This document shows, one piece after another, positions 59,650 through 64,000 of a stretch of 64,000 nt of DNA. Position 1 is the first letter of the stretch. The number at the start of each line of letters is the position of its first letter. The stretch is from Ichthyophthirius multifiliis. Lineage: Eukaryota; Ciliophora; Oligohymenophorea; Hymenostomatida. Made by a program: the position numbers and the translations under genes. Below the pieces are notes generated by a model. It was given only the letters and a program-made list of their open reading frames with translations, made no database searches and had not been told where the DNA came from. The DNA is taken from contig NW_004086411.1 of NCBI RefSeq assembly GCF_000220395.1, positions 62,001 through 126,000 on the forward strand, in the 5' to 3' direction.

Positions 59650-62466
59650 TCATTTTATATTATCAATATCTATCTCAATTTAATCAAAAAAGTATTTTTC
59701 TTTTGCTTCTAAGCTCAATTATTCCCAATCTTTTTAATTAACAACAATAACTTCCCACAGAAGTAAATCTTGCATAATTTAAATTTTATTTTATATTTAT
59801 AAAAGCATATTTCCATTATCTTTTTACGGCTCCCTATTAGAATAATGATGATCATTAATAATAAGAACTCCTATTTTCATCAATTCTTCATTATATTGAA
59901 TAAAAAGGGCACAATCAATCACATTCAAGAAATCATCAATAAAGTTTTCTTTAATATAAAAATCTATTTTACCTTCTAAATAATCCATTCTTTTTTTCAA
60001 AAAATCTTATATTTCTACTTTTAATCCACTAAATTAAATCAAATCTCTTTTTGTAAATTCTTCTTTTAATGATTCATTTACAGTATTCACTTTTTCGAGT
60101 AATTCTTTAAATAGGCCGTCTTATTTTTTGGATTTTTATTTATTTTTAGTTAGGTTAGCATACATATGGTTTATATCCATAAGGGAAGAACCTAAAATGT
60201 CATCACATTTGGATTTAAAGAAAACATCGCTTCAAATGCATCAGATAACCAAAAATTTTATTTTTAAAAATATACGTCTTCATCATGTTAATCGATTTCT
60301 TAACTATTTTTAATAGTTTGTTCTAAAAGTAATGAACTCCAACAAATCCTTATATAATCTTCATGTGAAAAAAAGTATTTAATATCCCCATATTTCATTA
60401 ATTCTTTTATTATAGGTATTAGAGGTAAAGCTTGTGAAAACTTCATATGTTGTGTAAATGAATATATTATTTTTGCAAAATAGGGTTTTGGAATTGAAGT
60501 TGGAGTTAATTATTATTCAATAAATGACAAAAATTCCGAAGAAGACCCGAAATTATTTTAACAAAAAGCATAATAAATTTAACAAGTTTCGTCTATTTTG
60601 TACTTGTATTGTGCTTTTTTGTAGTAGGAATATTCAAACTCTACAAAAAGTTTATCATATTCTTCTTAAATATTTCTTCTTTAGCCATCTTCATTAATTA
60701 AATGATATGGTGGAACTTCTACTAGTGTATAAAGGAAATTTAAAGCTTCTGAATATTTGCATTTTCCGATTTGGCTTTTCATGTATTTTAGTATGGGAGT
60801 TAAAAGCTGTTCGTTGAGGCTTTAAAAAGCGTTTCGTATGTTCATTCCTGTAAGAATCTTTACTAAGTAATGAGATTAGAATTTTTCTATACCAATTTCG
60901 AGGATTCTTTCTTCCAGTTTTTTATATAAGTCTAAACTTCCTATTTATTGAAATAAAAAATAATTTTAATAATAAAAATATGTATTATTTATAAAAAATA
61001 TAAATTTTGTAAAAAAAAATATTTATTTTTAAAAAAATAAAATATGTATATTTTAATAAAAATAATCTACCTTTACAAACAAATGAAAATTAATAATAAG
61101 CAAACGCTACACCTCTTGAATTTAAAAGTTTCGCATTTTTCAAAAAAGACTTTTCAATTTAATCATAAAGTTCTTAATTACCTCTTCTTGCCCTCGAGTA
61201 ACTCCAAAGAATAGTCAAAACCTACTAAGAAGTTAAAAAAGGTATTAATTTAATGGCATCAGCTTCTAATTTATGAAAAAGAGCCTTATCATTATACTAG
61301 AAGTAATGTTTTGAAGTATACTTGATTAATTTAACTAAATAGCCGGGTGGAATACCTCCCATATCATTTCCTGGATATTATTTCATCAACGATTTCTCCA
61401 CTAATTCTAAAAAGGCATTACTTCCGATATTTTATGAAACAAAGTATTTTACAATTTTAATAATATCCTCAAAATCAGTCACTTCTAAAATATTTTTTAA
61501 TTTATCTTCAGCTATTTTATATACACCGAATCCCCCTTTTATATTTTCATTAGTTTTACTAAAATAAAAGGCATATTTTGCCAATTCTAAAGGATGAATT
61601 TCATGTTAGGCAATTTTTATGGTATTTGCAAGTGAATTATATAAAGTTGCAGAACCTAAATTTGAATGTGAAAATCCTTCCAAAAGTGTACCTACTACTC
61701 TGTAGTTTACAACGTCTAATTCTCGTTCAAAAAGTTCGTTTTCGATTAATCGGAAAAAATCTGGATTGCTACGATTCGAATGGGCATATAGTTTCACTGT
61801 ACGAGCGATTTCTTCAATAGACATATATTTCAATCGTCTTTAGAATTCATTTTCAAAGGAATTCCATATTGATTTGCACATTAATTTTATTTCTTAAGGA
61901 AGATTATTTTTTTGTTCATTCTCATTATCTGAGTTTTCATCTTATTTATCTTTTGGAGTTTTCTCGTCTTTTTCTTTATATAGAGTTGTGATATTTTCCT
62001 CTAAATTATATATTTATTTTAATATTCTTAAAGCTTGGAATGTTGGAATTGTTTTTATTCTCCTTTTTATATTATCTTTCCATAATGAAGTATTGATTGG
62101 AAGTCTATTTTATATTTAATGTATTAATATATCTTCCGGTGTTTCAGTTGCTTTTTGGACAGCTTTATATACATCAGTTTCAGTTAATGTATCAGAATAT
62201 GTAATAATTTAATATTTTTATTTTAATTATTCTTTTTTTTCAATTTCATCTAAAATTTTGGAAATTTAGTTAATTTTTTAAGGATCTTTTGTATTTTAGA
62301 TTTATAAAATTAAATTATCAAGTAATTCTTCTTCTTACTTTTAATTTTATGCATTTTTTTTGGGATTTTCTATTTATTTTCCAGTAGGTTTTATTTGTTT
62401 AGTTGAAAATTAATAAAATTAATAAAATTATATAAAATTTCTTCTTAAAAATTTAATATTATTCAT
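59650..62466 (-). CDS. RAP-domain protein, probably mitochondrial RNA-binding
   Basis: Three exons, 61071-62466, 60164-60940 and 59650-60119, with introns of 130 and 44 nt, give 880 aa in exact frame. The second intron is easily missed because its frame is open. The N-terminus MNNIKFLRRNFIQFYQFYQF is Arg-rich and lacks acidic residues like a mitochondrial presequence. The middle is helical-repeat-like (EEIARTVKLYAHSNR; LYNSLANTIKIAQHEI; TILWSYSRARRGNQELYDQI), recalling FASTK/OPR-type organellar RNA factors. The C-terminus is a RAP domain: KIGVLIINDHHYSNRE, LLWEVIVVNQKDWEQL and AKEKYFFDQI. Such proteins stabilise or process organellar transcripts; ciliates and apicomplexans have many. Which RNA it serves is unknown. 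Confidence 0.85.
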
Positions 62467-63162
62467 TTATTTATTTATTTTTATTATTTTTGTTTTTTAT
62501 AATTTTATGTTTATTTGTATATTTTTTTAAAGAAAGATATTTAATTTATAATTATATTTTTAAAATACAAATAAACTAATTTATAAATAAATATGTATTT
62601 AAGAATATATAAAAAAATGTTTAAAAAATTTTATTATATATTTTGATTCTTGAAATTTTTTTTTATTTTTTAAACCATAATGACATTCGATTTTTAATAT
62701 TTTATATTTAATAAAATAGTAGTAATTTACACATAGATTTCTTATTTAGATTATTAAATTTTTATACATAATTTAAGATTATTGTCAATTATAATTTAAA
62801 TAAGTTTAATTGTAAATATTATATTTTAATAATCAAATATTTATAAAAATAAAAATACTTATTTGTGGTATATTTATTATTTCTTTTACTAAATATAATA
62901 AAGAATATTTTATGAGAATTATTTTTGTGATGATTTAATTTTAAAAATTAAATATATTAATGTTTTTATATTTATTATAAAAAATAATATATTTTTTATT
63001 TTTTTATATTTATGTTGTTTTTTTATATATAAATTCACTTTATTTTGTTAATTAGTTTTTAAGAATTTCTTTTATTTTTAAATTTAATTTTATTTTAAAA
63101 AAAACTTGATATAAATTATTTCATTTAGAAATAAAGATTTGAAAAAGTTAAAATTATTTTAA
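62467..63162. other. AT-rich intergenic region
   Basis: Upstream region of the RAP gene on minus; poly-A/T, no gene signal. Confidence 0.45.
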
Positions 63163-63560
63163 ATGAACAATATACGAAGAATTTGGTTAAAAACTAATTT
63201 TAGTACTAATATTTGGCGGATTATAGGAAAAATAATGTTAATTTTATGAGGTTATTCATTATAGATTGCTTAAGAAGGTATATTTTAATTTAGTTAAGTA
63301 TTTTTTTATAAAATTAAATTGCTCATTCATTATAAATTGAATATTTTGGAATTATAAAATTATAATTTAAAGGGATTTTAATTTATTATGATTTTATTAG
63401 AATAATCAAATAAGTTAAAACTTTTGAAATTTTGTATTAAATTTCGATTTAGTTAAATTAAATGCAAAACAATTCTTTTAAAAGTATTAGATTAATTTTA
63501 ATTAATAATTATTATTTTGAATTTAAAATAATATAAAATTTAAAAAGTTTTATAAGAAAA
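63163..63560 (+). CDS. partial coding-like sequence near the right edge
   Basis: A plus frame encodes EEFGQKLILVLIFGGLQEKQ then YEVIHYRLLKK, ending at a GT donor (63278). After a 95-nt AT-rich intron (63278-63372) it continues in phase with GFQFIMILLEQSNKLKLLKF and IKFRFSQIKCKTILLKVL. The ATG at 63163 lies just upstream but one frame away, so the start needs an indel or another exon. The 3' end is undefined. No family is recognised. Confidence 0.35.
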
Positions 63561-64000
63561 TTTTTATTATTTTTAGCTATTTAATTATAAATTTTTGATA
63601 AAACCATTATTTAATATATATTTTCTAAAAAGATTGATTTATATAAACTATTTATAAATTATTGTGTTATTATTTTATTAAATTACTAAAAAATAAAAAA
63701 AAAATTATTTATTAATAAAATTATTATATAGTTTGATTAATATTTATAATTTAATAATTTTTATATTCAGTAAATTTTTAATTTTTTAAGCATAAAAATT
63801 TAAAATAATTGAGTTTTTTTATATATTTATTAGAAATAAAATCAATATAAATATAAATATTAATTAAGAGCTAAATAAACAAAATAGTTTTTTATTTATA
63901 TTTTATTATAATATAAATATAAAATTACAAAAAATATTTTAAAATATTAATATATTAGTAGAGTATATATAATTTTTTATATATTTAAATACAATGTGTA
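63561..64000. other. AT-rich right end
   Basis: No independent feature; it could contain the remainder of the partial gene at 63163. Confidence 0.35.

Noticed and set aside
1-64000. Telomere (GGGGTT/CCCCAA), rRNA or CRISPR array
   Set aside because: No such repeats or conserved rRNA segments were seen on either strand; short tandem repeats are A/T microsatellites.

Overview
The window is nuclear DNA from a ciliate, most likely an oligohymenophorean close to Ichthyophthirius or Tetrahymena. By eye it is well over 80% A+T. Every confident reading frame is full of TAA and TAG at glutamine positions and ends only at TGA. Introns are short (39-225 nt, mostly 40-60), AT-rich and GT-AG. The very high A+T favours Ichthyophthirius multifiliis macronuclear sequence, but no species-specific marker was seen. 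With the standard code almost every gene looks shattered; with TAA/TAG=Gln and TGA=stop, most gene models close exactly in frame. Several remaining one-base breaks lie in A or T runs and look like assembly errors.

Left third (1-24.7 kb): two small hypothetical genes (minus); mitochondrial ribosomal protein uL22m (plus); a long Gln-rich FGDF-motif protein carrying a (Gln-Glu) hexanucleotide expansion (plus); an EME1-like Holliday-junction nuclease partner (minus); coiled-coil genes; an NT-C2 coiled-coil protein (plus); a protein with two helix-turn-helix units (minus); RNA polymerase subunit RPB10 (plus, four exons); and an 811-aa coiled-coil protein (plus).

Middle (24.7-46.2 kb): a nine-exon glycerol-3-phosphate acyltransferase and a PAP2 lipid phosphatase lie in tandem on plus. 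On minus follow a mitochondrial-type DnaJ membrane protein, a multi-pass membrane protein, a hybrid histidine kinase, a twelve-exon kinesin and an Aurora-like kinase. Between the last two is a ~400-codon plus-strand frame broken only by TGA.

Right third (46.2-64 kb): an acylated MORN-repeat protein (minus); a peroxiredoxin-like selenoprotein (SelU/PRXL2 family) with an in-frame TGA in a U-x-x-C motif and a SECIS-like hairpin in its 3' UTR (plus); HemK/PrmC methyltransferase (minus); tRNA-Ile(AAU) (plus); a casein kinase 1 (plus); a SAM-FHA-FHA-RING protein (plus); the dynein-assembly factor LRRC6/TILB (plus); and a mitochondrial RAP-domain protein (minus).

The genes are typical single eukaryotic units, not operons. 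Themes include cilia (LRRC6, MORN protein, kinesin), mitochondria (uL22m, HemK, RAP protein, perhaps DnaJ), lipid synthesis and signalling. Intergenic DNA is nearly pure A/T with TA and poly-A/T tracts. No CRISPR array, telomere repeat, rRNA or intact transposon was seen.
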